Below are positions 34,601 through 42,959 of a stretch of DNA of 64,000 bases, piece by piece; within the stretch, counting starts at the first letter, position 1; each line of letters opens with the position of its first letter. Position numbers and translations under genes: made by a program. This DNA comes from Antedon mediterranea (Eukaryota; Echinodermata; Crinoidea; Comatulida; Antedonidae): positions 25,586,365-25,650,364 of the forward strand of contig NC_092678.1 in NCBI RefSeq assembly GCF_964355755.1, written 5' to 3'. The notes beneath the pieces are model-generated. The model saw nothing but the letters and a program-made list of their open reading frames with translations. It searched no databases and had not been told where the DNA came from.

Positions 34601-37600
34601 CATCGTGCCAAGTATCGCCGAATACGTGCGTTCAATCCCCAATATAAACGATGAAGATGCGATAGCGCGAGAAGTATTTAAGGCGACCAAATCTGGTCTG
34701 GAACAGAAGATAAGCAAATTCAAGGCGTGTGTAAAATATTATTGGAACGGTACGAGGGATGCTTGGAGTCGTTCTAGGAAAAGTAAGTTAAAATTGTTTT
34801 CTCTTTTCATGCGATATGTCCGGGATGCAGCTACAAAACCTACAGTGTGCGTTCCATAAAATTATGGATTCTTTTCTATTTCTTTGGAAGTTAAAAAAAA
34901 AATAAAAATTGAAAGATTTCAAAGAAAATAAATTAATGTTAATTTTGTTCCGACTCGTTCTAGAAAAAGTCAGTCAAAAATGGTTTTCTCGTTTCATGCG
35001 ATATGTCCATTATGAGCTCTTTTCTATTTCTTAATGTGGAAGTAAAGAAATAAATAAATAAAAATGAAAATATTTCAACGATGCTTACACTATGGAAGAA
35101 ATTGTGCATGGCACCCTGCTAACTATAATATCAATGGCAAGGGTTCACAGCTGTTTTCTCTTATTCAGATAACTATGGCAGAAGCAACACGTCTTCAGCG
35201 TCAGGAGGCTATCCAAGTTTTACTGGGCCAAGTCCGAGCTCTCCTGGACCAGGTGATGACTTACAATGTCAGGTATGAGGTTCATGTTGATTGTTCTCTT
35301 GTTATAAGCAATACCCATTATTGATTTTATCTGTACAAGGATTCTTAGATTAAGCTTCTTTTTTCCTATGGATGTCATCATGATAGGGTATTGCGAAAAA
35401 AAATGAAGAATGTATAGGGAGAACACTGTATGTTAATCAAAATAATGTTTACCTAATTACATACAGATGTTTTAAATAAGTCTGGATTGATTTTCATTCG
35501 CCAAATAAATGTAAAATAATTATGTTATTTAGTCCCAATATGAAAGTCAAGAAACATCTGAATTATCACAGAGAATGTCTAGCCTCAACATTGATCAAGA
35601 GAAGACGAATGCGGACAGCCATTCAAGGTAGTGTATTATGTTTGTTGCACCATACAGAAATCTGTATGCATTCATGTTGGGCGTAGTTTAATATTTTGCA
35701 AAGCACTAATGTATTTTATACTAGTGCAGTCAATTCTCCTAATACCAAACTCTCTGAAAACCTGAAACTCCAGACCAGACTTCTTTCAAGATTCAAAAAG
35801 TCCCAAATTCATTTTTACCATTAAAAACACATTCTGAATACCAGACTTTCCAGAAAACCAGACATATTTGATCAGCTCAAAGGTGTCCGGTATTGGGAGA
35901 GTTGATTGTACTGTGTGTGTGTGTTACATTAAACATTGGGAAAGTTGATTGTACTGTGTGTGTGTGTGTGTGTGTTACATTAAACATTGGGAAAGTTGAT
36001 TGTACTGTGTGTGTGTTACATTAAACATTGGGAAAGTTGATTGTACTGTGTGTGTGTTACATTAAACATTGGGAAAGTTGATTGTCCTGTGTGTGTGTGT
36101 TACATTAAACATTGGGAAAGTTGATTGTACTGTGTGTGTGTGTTACATTAAACATTGGGAAAGTTGATTGTACTGTGTGTGTGTTACATTAAACATTAAT
36201 GTTGTTTGATTGACAGTAAAGAAGAGCCGAAAACAAATGGCGATTCTGAATTGGTAGATGATGCTGAAGGATTGGCCAAGTCGGTAGACATCTCCAAGAT
36301 ACCATCGTTAATGTCGCAGCCAGTCGCTCCGTGCTTCTCTATCAGTACGCCACCGCTTCCGCACGTAGCGCCAGAGGTCCTAAGGATTGCACGACATCGA
36401 CATGAAAATGCTATGCTTATGCCACAAGTCTACCAAATATTAAGCCAGGTGAGACAATCTGCTAAACTATCTATCTGTCTTAGTTCTGTCTACACTATCT
36501 AACTAGTTTGAAAAAAAAAGTGTGATGTGCCTAAATATGGTAGTGACATACCCAAATATGGTAGTGACATACCCAAATATGGTAGTGATATGACATCATC
36601 ACGTCCATAGGCACATCACATTTTGTTGTCACGTAAAGTTTGATAGCGTAGACAGAGCTTTACATCAGGGTGTTGTTTTAGCAACCTAATGTTTGTTTGC
36701 GTTTTAGTCTACCAAAGTTATGGATGTACTTCCAGTTACATCCTTCCAGTTACATACTTCCAGTTACATCCTTCCAGTTACATACTTCCAGTTACATACT
36801 TCCAGTTACATACTTCCAGTTACATCCTTCCAGTTACATACTTCCAGTCATTTCCATATCATTTTGCTTGTTATTTACAGCTAGCCCTGCATTGTTAAAT
36901 AGAAATAATATTTTAAATATATTCTAATGTTTTGTTTTTATTGTATTAGGGAGAGATCCGTTTAGGCTACACGTTAGAGGATGAGATGGGACCAGAATTT
37001 ACCCCTTCAGCATTGATGTTCCGTCCAATCAGACAAAAGATATATGGTCTTCTATTCAGCATTCAACAGTATTACAGTGCCAACAACACTGGTATGTATC
37101 ATTCTGTTATTGTTAAGGGATCATGCAAACATTATTCTACTGCAGTAACTGCAGTTACTGCATTTTGAAGTAACTTTTGATTTGTTGTTGAAATCTGTTT
37201 CAATGTTTTTGAGGCAGTCACTACAATAGTGTGTATGATTATTTATAAAAAAATTGTGTTACTACTGTTTGGTCTGTACAGTCTTGGTACAGTCATCCGT
37301 CCCGCTTTTCCCCCCTCCGGCTTCAGTAGGCTATCATACATACGTGGAAGATCATATCCTCCAATGTATTACTGATTTGTTTAATTTTTGTAGAAGAATT
37401 TCCGCGAGTTGTCATTAAGGAATGGTGTGTATATCAAGAGAACACAATGCAGCAACCTGATCCAGTTGAAGCGATGCCACTCGACTGGGTGGCGCCCCCT
37501 ATCAGTCGTATGTGGCTTGGACGAGAGTCGGAGGATAAATCTTTTCGTTTAAGAGCATTTTTATCGTGTATGTCGAGTGATACACCCTCTATGCTAAAGA

Positions 37601-40600
37601 CTGCTTTTGTAGCACGTCATGCAATATTACTCTGCTGTGTGCTTAGGTAAGCGCGTTTGGTTTTTATTTATAAACTCTTTCATTTATTTATTTTTATATG
37701 GAATAATTCTTTTAAAATATGATACAGTTTGCGTCTTTCTAGGAAACTGTGATCATATTCATCAATGACACTTAAGCGAGATATTTCCCTTGAATACAAA
37801 GTATTTTACTAGTCAATAAATATTTAAGAATTTACCTTAACTTTAAGGATAAGTTTTTTTATCTTAGCTAAGTGTGATTGGTGAAAACAGCCAAGTGTTT
37901 TAGGGACAGCTCAATGGTCTTGGGTTGATAGTGTTAACTGTATTATTCTCCGTTATTTCAATCTCGTAAACTACATTTTATTTTTCCCTATTGTAGATAC
38001 ATGATGCATTTCAGCCGAGTGTCTCACCAATACTGAACCAGCCCAAGGCACTTCAGGAGATGAAAGTACGCACAATTTACAAATATCATAGTCTTAAGCT
38101 CTGTCTACACTATCAAACTTTATGTGAAAACAAATGTGATGTGCCCATATATGGACATGATGATGTCATATCACCAGGCCTGCATATCACGTATTTGGGC
38201 ACATCACACTTTTTTTGGTCAAACTAATTTGGTAGTGTAGACTGAGGTTTTATACCAACATTTCGTCACATAAAGTAGTTGTCAAGTGGTTGAGTCTGTC
38301 AACAATTGCCATGTCAACAATTGCCATGTCAACAATTGCCATGTCAAACAGTTAGACATATTATTGTGTATTTAAAGTTCTACAAACACAATTAAAGACC
38401 CCTTTTAAAGTAGAACTTATCTGAATGTTTTGTTAGTACAATACATTACTATCAATCAATCAAAATAACATTTCAAAAATATGGCGTTAAATGCTTGAGT
38501 TAGGGACGTCAAAATGAAACAATATATATTAGAAATAAAAATAACTATGTTGTCTTTAGATTTCACATATCACAACACGAGGAATACAACTGGGAGCAAT
38601 CTTCATGCGAGGCATCGAGGCTGCCATGATGGCGAACGATGCCTGCGGGTCACCCATCCCGTGGGAACTATGCTGTCCATGGTTGTATTTTGATGGCAAA
38701 TTGTTCCAGTACAAACTATCAAGAGCTGTTAATAGCAGTCACTTGCGAGACATGTGTGATGGCAAGGTAAAGTAGTACAACACTTCTTTTACCTGTCTTT
38801 TGTGGTAGCGCCTGTATCTACCCAATATATTTTAATTTATTTTGATAAAGTATTTATATGTATTTTTAATATTTATTCAAATTTTATTCTAAATGTTTTT
38901 ATACAATCAGTGCAATAGGAGACCTACTAGAAAGTGATTTAAGTTCGCTTCTTTCCCCCTGTTTCTGCCTGGTTTTGTGTGATTTAAGTTCGCTTCTTGT
39001 CCCCTGTTTCTGGCTGGTTTTGTGTGATGTTTTCTTGTTGTTTGTCCACGTTTTGTTATATTGTATTTTTATGGAGACAAAAATAAATGAAAATGAAATA
39101 CCCTCAGAAATGTGAACACATACAAACATTTATAATCATTGTATTCTCATTGTATTCTCGTTGTATTCTCAAGTAAATTATCAGATTGTGTCTCTTTAAT
39201 GACTATCAGCTTGTTTGATTTTGTAATAGACCAAAATGCACAATAATTGAAACAATAAGTAATAAGTCCACAGCGCAATGAAATAGCGCTATATAAATGT
39301 TCCATTATTTATTTATTTATTTTTTATTAAGGTATAAAAAAAAACATCAAATTTCAACCAGCAGCAAAAGCTGAAAAGGTTTGATTACAATCATAAACTG
39401 AGAAGTAAAATACATCAAAGTAGATCTAAACTAAACATTATACATAAAGGATTCGTGCTAATTGCGGAATAGTAGACCGCCTATATTTTTCAGTACGACA
39501 TTTGCAAGAATCCAACTTTGAACTAGTATTGCTCCTTAACGATCTTGAATGCCTATCAGATTTATATACTGGTAACATATTTCTAAATTTGGTAGATTCT
39601 AAAAGACTCATTACATTGCATACATACAAGTTTCCACATGTAACTAATCTCTACAAATGGTTTGTTTAAAATAAAGTTGTAATACTCTTGCAGATGGATC
39701 AAGTAGGGAAAGTAGAGAGGATGAGGCAAGCCATTATGGAAGGACTTGCATACGACTTTGCAAGATCACGCCCAACGCTACCAACGCACATTGGTATTGA
39801 CCACCTCTACTCGTACCCACCACCGATACCGCCAATGGATTACGGGTTGAACTTCCGACCAGCTGGACAGATGGTGCACCAGGGGCCAGGTGGCAAGGGA
39901 CGAGGAAGAGGTTCTATATACTGTGAGCATTATTACTTTTTATTTTAATTCCTTGATCATGGAAGTATGTTTCCATACGTGTTTGATCCAAAAAATTACT
40001 GGGTTAATAATGTTCAGTGTTTCACAACAATAGGCGTTTTATAAATCCAGGATATTATTATTATTATTATACTCAATGATAATGCAATTCACTTTGTGGT
40101 AAATGAAGTTATAAAATATTATTTATGTAAATATTTCTTTCAGCACGTCCAATGAATGCCAGAGGAGGCCGTCTAGAGGTTGCCGGGATGGTGGTTGGTG
40201 AATGGGCCGGTAGTGACGGTATGAGAGCCACCAGAAGGTAAGTGTCGTACAATTTTCCTGATAAATTAAAGATTATCTGATCATATTCAATCCTTTATCC
40301 TGAAATTATTTGTACTATTGCATTCATAAACATTTATTATCTGATCAATTTATGTTGAAATTATTTGTACCATCGCACTCATAAACTATCATATTCAATC
40401 TTTTATCAGGCCATTGTTTGTACCATTGCCCTCGTAACCATTCATTATTTGATCATATTCAATCTTTTAAATGTAGTGGTTCCAGTGGTGGCGGGAATAG
40501 TGGTGGTAATTCGTATGGTGGCTCCTATGGCAATTCAAATCACCAGTCTTGGAACATGTCACCAAGTCATGACCCTAATTTTTACTTCTATGGCCAAGGT

Positions 40601-41173
40601 GCTCAGTCTATGTATGGCCACCCTTCTTTACAGGATCCTATGGTAAGAATTTCAGGACACCAGAATATTGTGGGTTGATTGGTTTGTGAATAAAACTGTA
40701 TCCTTGTAATCATTTTGAAATGTATGTTATAATTATAGACGCATTTTTAAATTTTATATATTTTGCTTGTATAGGTACATATGCAGATGATATCACAACG
40801 AGGAAGATACGGTGGACGCACATATCCTCAGGGTGATCGCAGACCAAGACACATCAAAGGGAACCAAGGTGGCAAGGGAAAGGGTGTTGGGAGGGGGGTT
40901 ACGATAGAAGAAACGCAGGAAGTTGGAGATGAACGAGAAACTGGGGAGGGCGCTGTAAATAGTGTCGCTAACGATAATTACAAAGACGAACCTGAAGATG
41001 AAAACAAGGTGGAAGAGGACGATGGATCATTTCACACCCCAGCTGGATCTAATGAATACAATGACTATGGCAGTAATGCCAAATATGGAGATGATCACAT
41101 GGGTGGGTATGACCTGCCGGCTGCCACGGCGACGATCAATGGAGGAAATAGCTATGAAATAGCAGAACAGTAA
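25684..41173 (+). CDS. FAM120: FAM120 family protein (constitutive coactivator of PPAR-gamma-like)
   Basis: Orthologue of vertebrate FAM120A/B/C: a FEN1/XPG-like pseudonuclease fold plus a disordered RNA-binding C-terminus. FAM120A acts as an RNA-binding scaffold for Src-family signalling. Exons: 25684-26119, 31124-31408, 31909-31991, 34563-34782, 35169-35272, 35533-35627, 36217-36448, 36950-37091, 37394-37646, 37997-38065, 38560-38766, 39694-39922, 40144-40237, 40477-40642, 40775-41173, about 1000 residues. Landmarks: MGITGFLDYVERNCP at the start, VDAD at 49-52, HRLYGGSFTDWVCGGQWN, NKGTPPPKVWFVPP, QWSLLGPEHPL, PPLPHVAPEVLRIARHRH, NDACGSPIPWE with CCPWLYFDGKLFQ, LEVAGMVVGEWAGS, then Gly/Arg-rich and acidic tails. 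Phases agree everywhere except exon 9 to exon 10, which conflict by one base (see findings). Intron 1 is 5 kb, and the introns are full of MITEs. Confidence 0.93.
26521..26847. mobile_element. 327-bp palindromic MITE with TAA target duplication (Harbinger-like)
   Basis: Near-perfect terminal inverted repeats of at least 50 bp begin TGCACTTGTCAATTGTATGA and continue through GACCCCCGGGAGAGG, with one mismatch. The element is flanked by TAA on both sides (26518-26520, 26848-26850), a 3-bp duplication of the type made by PIF/Harbinger transposases. The interior repeats TGACGCAC in both orientations many times. No transposase is encoded. It sits in FAM120 intron 1. Confidence 0.9.
27508..27600. 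repeat. Inverted repeat hairpin, about 24-bp arms
   Basis: AATAATGAGAGGCAAGCCAT (then GATT) is followed about 45 bp later by its reverse complement with one or two mismatches. The loop contains ATGATGATC-like repeats. It could be a tiny MITE; no clear target duplication is seen. FAM120 intron 1. Confidence 0.6.
28430..28625 (+). mobile_element. Non-LTR retrotransposon 3' UTR with AAATC tail
   Basis: CCCAGTGGAAATAAGCTTTT with GGGCTACTG is followed by an AT-rich 3' UTR ending TAATAAAATCAAATCAACT. This matches the tail style of CR1/L2-like elements, a poly-A signal leading into short repeats. It is extremely 5'-truncated, in FAM120 intron 1. Confidence 0.55.
29534..29715. mobile_element. Family A MITE, copy 4
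   Basis: Starts AAGCTCTGTCTACAATATAT and ends GTCGACAGAGCTTTA. The core is TGACATCATCATGTCCATAT with two AAATATGG(T/C)A units. A CAGTACAGTAG insertion near the right end separates the terminal repeat. FAM120 intron 1. Confidence 0.85.
30296..30402 (+). mobile_element. Retroposon 3' tail (GCGCTATATAAATACTG plus TTA repeats)
   Basis: TGTAAAGCACCTAGAGGGGT leads to GATCCATTAGGCGCTATATA and then ATACTGTTTATTATTATTA. The GCGCTATATAAAT word before an (ATT)n tail is common to L2-like elements and their SINE partners. The last 40 bp recur almost exactly, inverted, at 45.78-45.83 kb. Confidence 0.65.
30571..30757. repeat. 59-bp tandem repeat, three copies
   Basis: The unit runs GTGTACTGTATAATCTTGGC to ACTACTACAAACAGA. 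The copies are almost identical, so the array is recent. FAM120 intron 1. Confidence 0.9.
30857..31018. mobile_element. Family A MITE, copy 5 (well preserved ends)
   Basis: Starts AAGCTCTGTCCACACTATCA and ends TTTGATAGTGTGGACAGAGC plus TTA, a near-perfect terminal inverted repeat of about 25 bp. The compensating T/C change is present in both arms (GTCCACAC/GTGTGGAC). It ends about 105 bp before FAM120 exon 2. Confidence 0.9.
31498..31825. mobile_element. Family B MITE, copy 3, interrupted by a family C MITE
   Basis: The outer element starts CCATTTTACACAGATGAGCG and ends GACCGTTACTGCTATTGGC. It is split at 31529-31715 by a complete family C element. With the insert removed, the outer parts read through as in the copy at 4.3 kb (GAGCGGTAA...GTGGAAAAC). 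FAM120 intron 2. Confidence 0.85.
31529..31715. mobile_element. Family C MITE, copy 1 (nested)
   Basis: Terminal inverted repeats of about 35 bp begin AAGCGTGGTTCCCACTAGCG on the left and AAGCTTGGTTCCCACTAGAA on the reversed right end. They continue into ACGCAACGCAAGGACG. TA occurs at both edges, consistent with a TA target duplication. The interior has paired CCAATCAC and GTCATTGG words around TCGCTTGTGA. Further copies are at 57.0, 57.2 and 63.7 kb. Confidence 0.9.
32454..32540. repeat. 21-bp tandem repeat, four copies
   Basis: Unit GTTTACATGTGCCTATTACTT repeated four times in FAM120 intron 3. It generates the repeated frame seen there. Confidence 0.9.
32602..32870. mobile_element. Family G MITE (CGGGTATAATCC ends), TA-flanked
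   Basis: The left end is CCGTATATCCTCGGGTATAA. The right end reads AGGTGGGACTATACCAGAAA then ATATTCAG, an imperfect inverted repeat of about 28 bp. TA flanks both sides. Internal TATTCCCACCCCC and AATCCCACCCCC repeat the terminal word. Non-coding DNA-transposon derivative. Confidence 0.7.
32924..34464. mobile_element. Family A MITE, copy 6, split by a 1.4-kb insertion
   Basis: The left part, 32924-33029, runs from AATCTCTGTTTACACTATCA through the core to TTTTTTGTCACATA. The right part, 34439-34464, is TAGTTTGATAGTGTAGACAG plus AGCTTT. Joined at the single TA, these rebuild an ordinary family A copy. The insertion is therefore younger than the MITE. FAM120 intron 3. Confidence 0.9.
33030..34438. 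mobile_element. 1409-bp TA-flanked element with CCTACGA subterminal repeats
   Basis: Ends are 22-bp inverted repeats with one mismatch, beginning CAGTACAGAAAGAAA. The element is flanked by TA on both sides (33028-33029, 34439-34440), as in the Tc1/mariner-IS630 superfamily. About 200-300 bp inside each end is packed with CCTACGA/TCGTAGG words, including a run of ACAATACATCGTAGG units near 34.26-34.36 kb. The middle (33.2-34.0 kb) contains a stretch at 33.3-33.5 kb that looks like ordinary genomic sequence, but no transposase. Probably non-autonomous. Confidence 0.9.
35727..35912. mobile_element. Family H MITE (CAATTCTCC...ATACC ends)
   Basis: The left end is CAGTCAATTCTCCTAATACC. The right end is GGTATTGGGAGAGTTGATTG, its imperfect inverse. 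Inside, ACCAGACTT and AAAACCAGACAT mirror each other. A related fragment with CAATACCGGACACCC and TTTTCTGGAAAC lies at 53.93-53.99 kb. FAM120 intron 6. Confidence 0.7.
35905..36198. repeat. 40-bp minisatellite with GT runs, seven copies
   Basis: The unit is about TTGGGAAAGTTGATTGTACTG followed by (TG)4-10 and TTACATTAAACA. The copies differ mainly in TG number. The first unit reads ATTGGGAGAGTTGATTGTAC and is the right terminus of the neighbouring MITE. FAM120 intron 6, ending just before exon 7. Confidence 0.9.
36481..36663. mobile_element. Family A MITE, copy 7, with three internal units
   Basis: Starts TTCTGTCTACACTATCTAAC and ends TTGATAGCGTAGACAGAGCT. Its left half has three successive AAATATGGTAGTGA(C/T)AT units. 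It begins about 33 bp after FAM120 exon 7, one of the closest MITE-to-exon spacings in the window. Confidence 0.9.
36726..36849. repeat. 14-bp tandem repeat (ACTTCCAGTTACAT)
   Basis: About nine copies of (A/C)(C/T)TTCCAGTTACAT in FAM120 intron 7, with TACTTCC and TCCTTCC variants. The two overlapping open frames here are repeat artefacts. Confidence 0.9.
38095..38252. mobile_element. Family A MITE, copy 8
   Basis: Starts TAAGCTCTGTCTACACTATC and ends TTGGTAGTGTAGACTGAGGT. The core is GATGTGCCCATATATGGACA in the orientation opposite to copies 4 to 7. It begins 30 bp after FAM120 exon 10. Confidence 0.88.
38297..38347. repeat. 15-bp tandem repeat (ATGTCAACAATTGCC)
   Basis: Three and a half copies in FAM120 intron 10, directly after a family A MITE. 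Confidence 0.9.
38905..39100 (+). mobile_element. Non-LTR retrotransposon 3' UTR with 55-bp internal duplication
   Basis: GTGATTTAAGTTCGCTTCTT, then CCCCCTGTTTCTG, occurs twice in a row. It is followed by TTATGGAGACAAAAATAAAT and GAAAATGAAAT, a typical LINE-like tail. FAM120 intron 11. Confidence 0.5.
39255..39305 (+). mobile_element. Retroposon tail (GCGCTATATAAATG)
   Basis: AATAGCGCTATATAAATGTT then CCATTATTTATTTATTTA: same tail word as at 30.36 and 45.80 kb. It meets the minus-strand LINE tail end to end in a shared (TTTA)n stretch. Confidence 0.5.
39300..39640 (-). pseudogene. Non-LTR retrotransposon fragment, C-terminal codons plus hairpin and tail
   Basis: On the minus strand a 63-codon frame (39629 to 39438) reads LRSNTSSKLDSCKCRTEKY, then RRSTIPQLARIL. 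This resembles the last residues of non-LTR polyproteins, where a Cys/Arg-rich string is followed by a conserved SxIPxxxR motif. The 3' UTR then has a CAGCTTTTGCTG hairpin at about 39.36 kb and the tail AATAAAAAATAAATAAATAA. FAM120 intron 11, antisense. Confidence 0.6.
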
Positions 41174-42915
41174 ACAGTTGAAAAGCATTTATGCCTTGCA
41201 GATAAATGGTGTATAAAGAAGATTTTTGTAATGAAGGCAGCCTACTGAGATGATATCCATATTTGCTGTTTTCAATTTCTCTCAACCAGTTATGCTAATT
41301 GATGTCAAAGTTCAATAGAGTATATCTAGTTCAAAGGGTCATTTGAAAAAAAAATATGTACGGTTTTCCTCAAGTTAATAATGACAATGTCTAATTTGAT
41401 GACTTGTAGCGCCCTCTCGTGCTATTAAAATAGCCTAGAAACATATCATAAACGTTGCATAGAGCTCCCTCTCCAGTCCTTACAGTTGTAAACAGTGTGT
41501 CTCGGGTAAAAATTAAGCAGTTGAGTTAATACTATAAAACTTGATGTGTTTACCCCACCTACCCTAACAACATGCTCAGTTAATAGTCTCTCCCTTCCAG
41601 AATTTAGAGATTAAGACATCAATTCCAGGCTTACACAGCAAAATGCTTAAATTGTCCTACCCCTTTTTCCCAGTTTGCCTTTGAAGTTTAATTAAGATTG
41701 TTAAAAAAATTTATATTGTAGAAAGGTAATCTGTATACTCTTAATTGTCTGTTGCTATGAAAGAAAACTACAAAATTGTTTTGTTGTTAGCGATATATTT
41801 GAAAATACCCAATAGACAATTAGTATTGTATATCATGAATCGATATGACCTTTTTTTTGGTACAATTTTTTCCTTGTAACTTATATTTGATGTTATTTTT
41901 AGAAAGGTCATGCAAGGTATTATGGGTATAGTTTAGGTATTTTCCAAGTGTCTATTTTTCCTCAATTCTTTTTGTGTCCTGTGATTTGAAAAATTAATTT
42001 TCAAAATATTGAGGGAAAATGTAAGTAATTCCAAATAAATAGAAATAATTTATAGTTTCTTGCATTCAAACAGAATTAAGCATGTGTAGAATGTTATTTC
42101 AAATTAAAATTATAGAAGCGCAAACAATTGATCAGAGGGCGCTGTTTGCTACGCTGCTTTGTTGTAAAGTGATTATGTAGTAATGTAGAACGGTATTTTC
42201 ATAGCCTTGCTTTTGTTGTACATAGTGCCTAGACAACGTTAAAAAATAGACAAAGAAATGAAAATGGACAACCACCATTATATTCCTGAAAGACTCAACA
42301 TTTGAAACATGGAGGTATTCGGGTAAATCTAAATACGGATGTATTTCTAATTTTCAACGTACCACCTACCGTCTAAATATAGGAATAATAATCAAATTAA
42401 TTTGTGTCATCTGAATAAAAGTGGGATTTTTGTTGCCCACTAGTGTTACTAGCATGGTGACATGACATCTGCAATGTCATAGAAAAAAATAATTATTGCC
42501 ACATTTTTTGTAGTTATGCCAAGGCTTCATGTATTTTGTATTAAATACAAAGAAAACAAAGACAGGAGTCTGTTTATTAACGTTTAATTTAAAAATAATA
42601 TGTTATTTTTGAGAAAAGATTCTAACTGTTATATTTTCTATTCTGAACAGGCCGTTAATAAATTGTGTTACAAAGCATCAGTTCGTGTGAACAGAGCTTC
42701 AACGCAGATTCCGATCTTTCACTGCATAGATTGATCCATGTGAATAGAGCTTTAGTCCAGAAGTAGAACTGCAATCTAAAGAAGCGATGTGTGAACACAG
42801 TCTTAATCCAAATGTAGATCTTTAGCTAATATGTTGCTGGATATTAATCCATGTGAATAGAGCTTTAGTCCAGAAGTAGAGCTGTAATCTAAAGAAGCGA
42901 TGTGTGAACACAGTC
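41174..42915. other. Convergent 3' UTRs of FAM120 and LTA4H
   Basis: FAM120's 3' UTR starts here; AATAAA-type words occur at about 42033 and 42412, so it may be more than 1.2 kb long. LTA4H's 3' UTR enters from the right. The 42.73-42.96 kb tandem duplication is described separately. No extra coding region is seen. Confidence 0.6.
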
Positions 42916-42959
42916 TTAATCCAAATGCAAATCTTTGGCTACCATGTTGCTGGATATTG
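42734..42959. repeat. 113-bp tandem duplication including the LTA4H C-terminal codons
   Basis: Two copies (42734-42846 and 42847-42959) begin ATCCATGTGAATAGAGCTTT. The second holds the last codons and stop of LTA4H. The first lies in the LTA4H 3' UTR and still reads, on the minus strand, as a related C-terminal peptide ending AKDLHLD and a stop. Similarity extends weakly to 42.69 kb (GTGAACAGAGCTTCAACGCAG). Confidence 0.9.

Noticed and set aside
36689-36927. Two overlapping 69- and 76-codon frames
   Set aside because: Produced by the 14-bp ACTTCCAGTTACAT repeat; periodic sequence in several frames.
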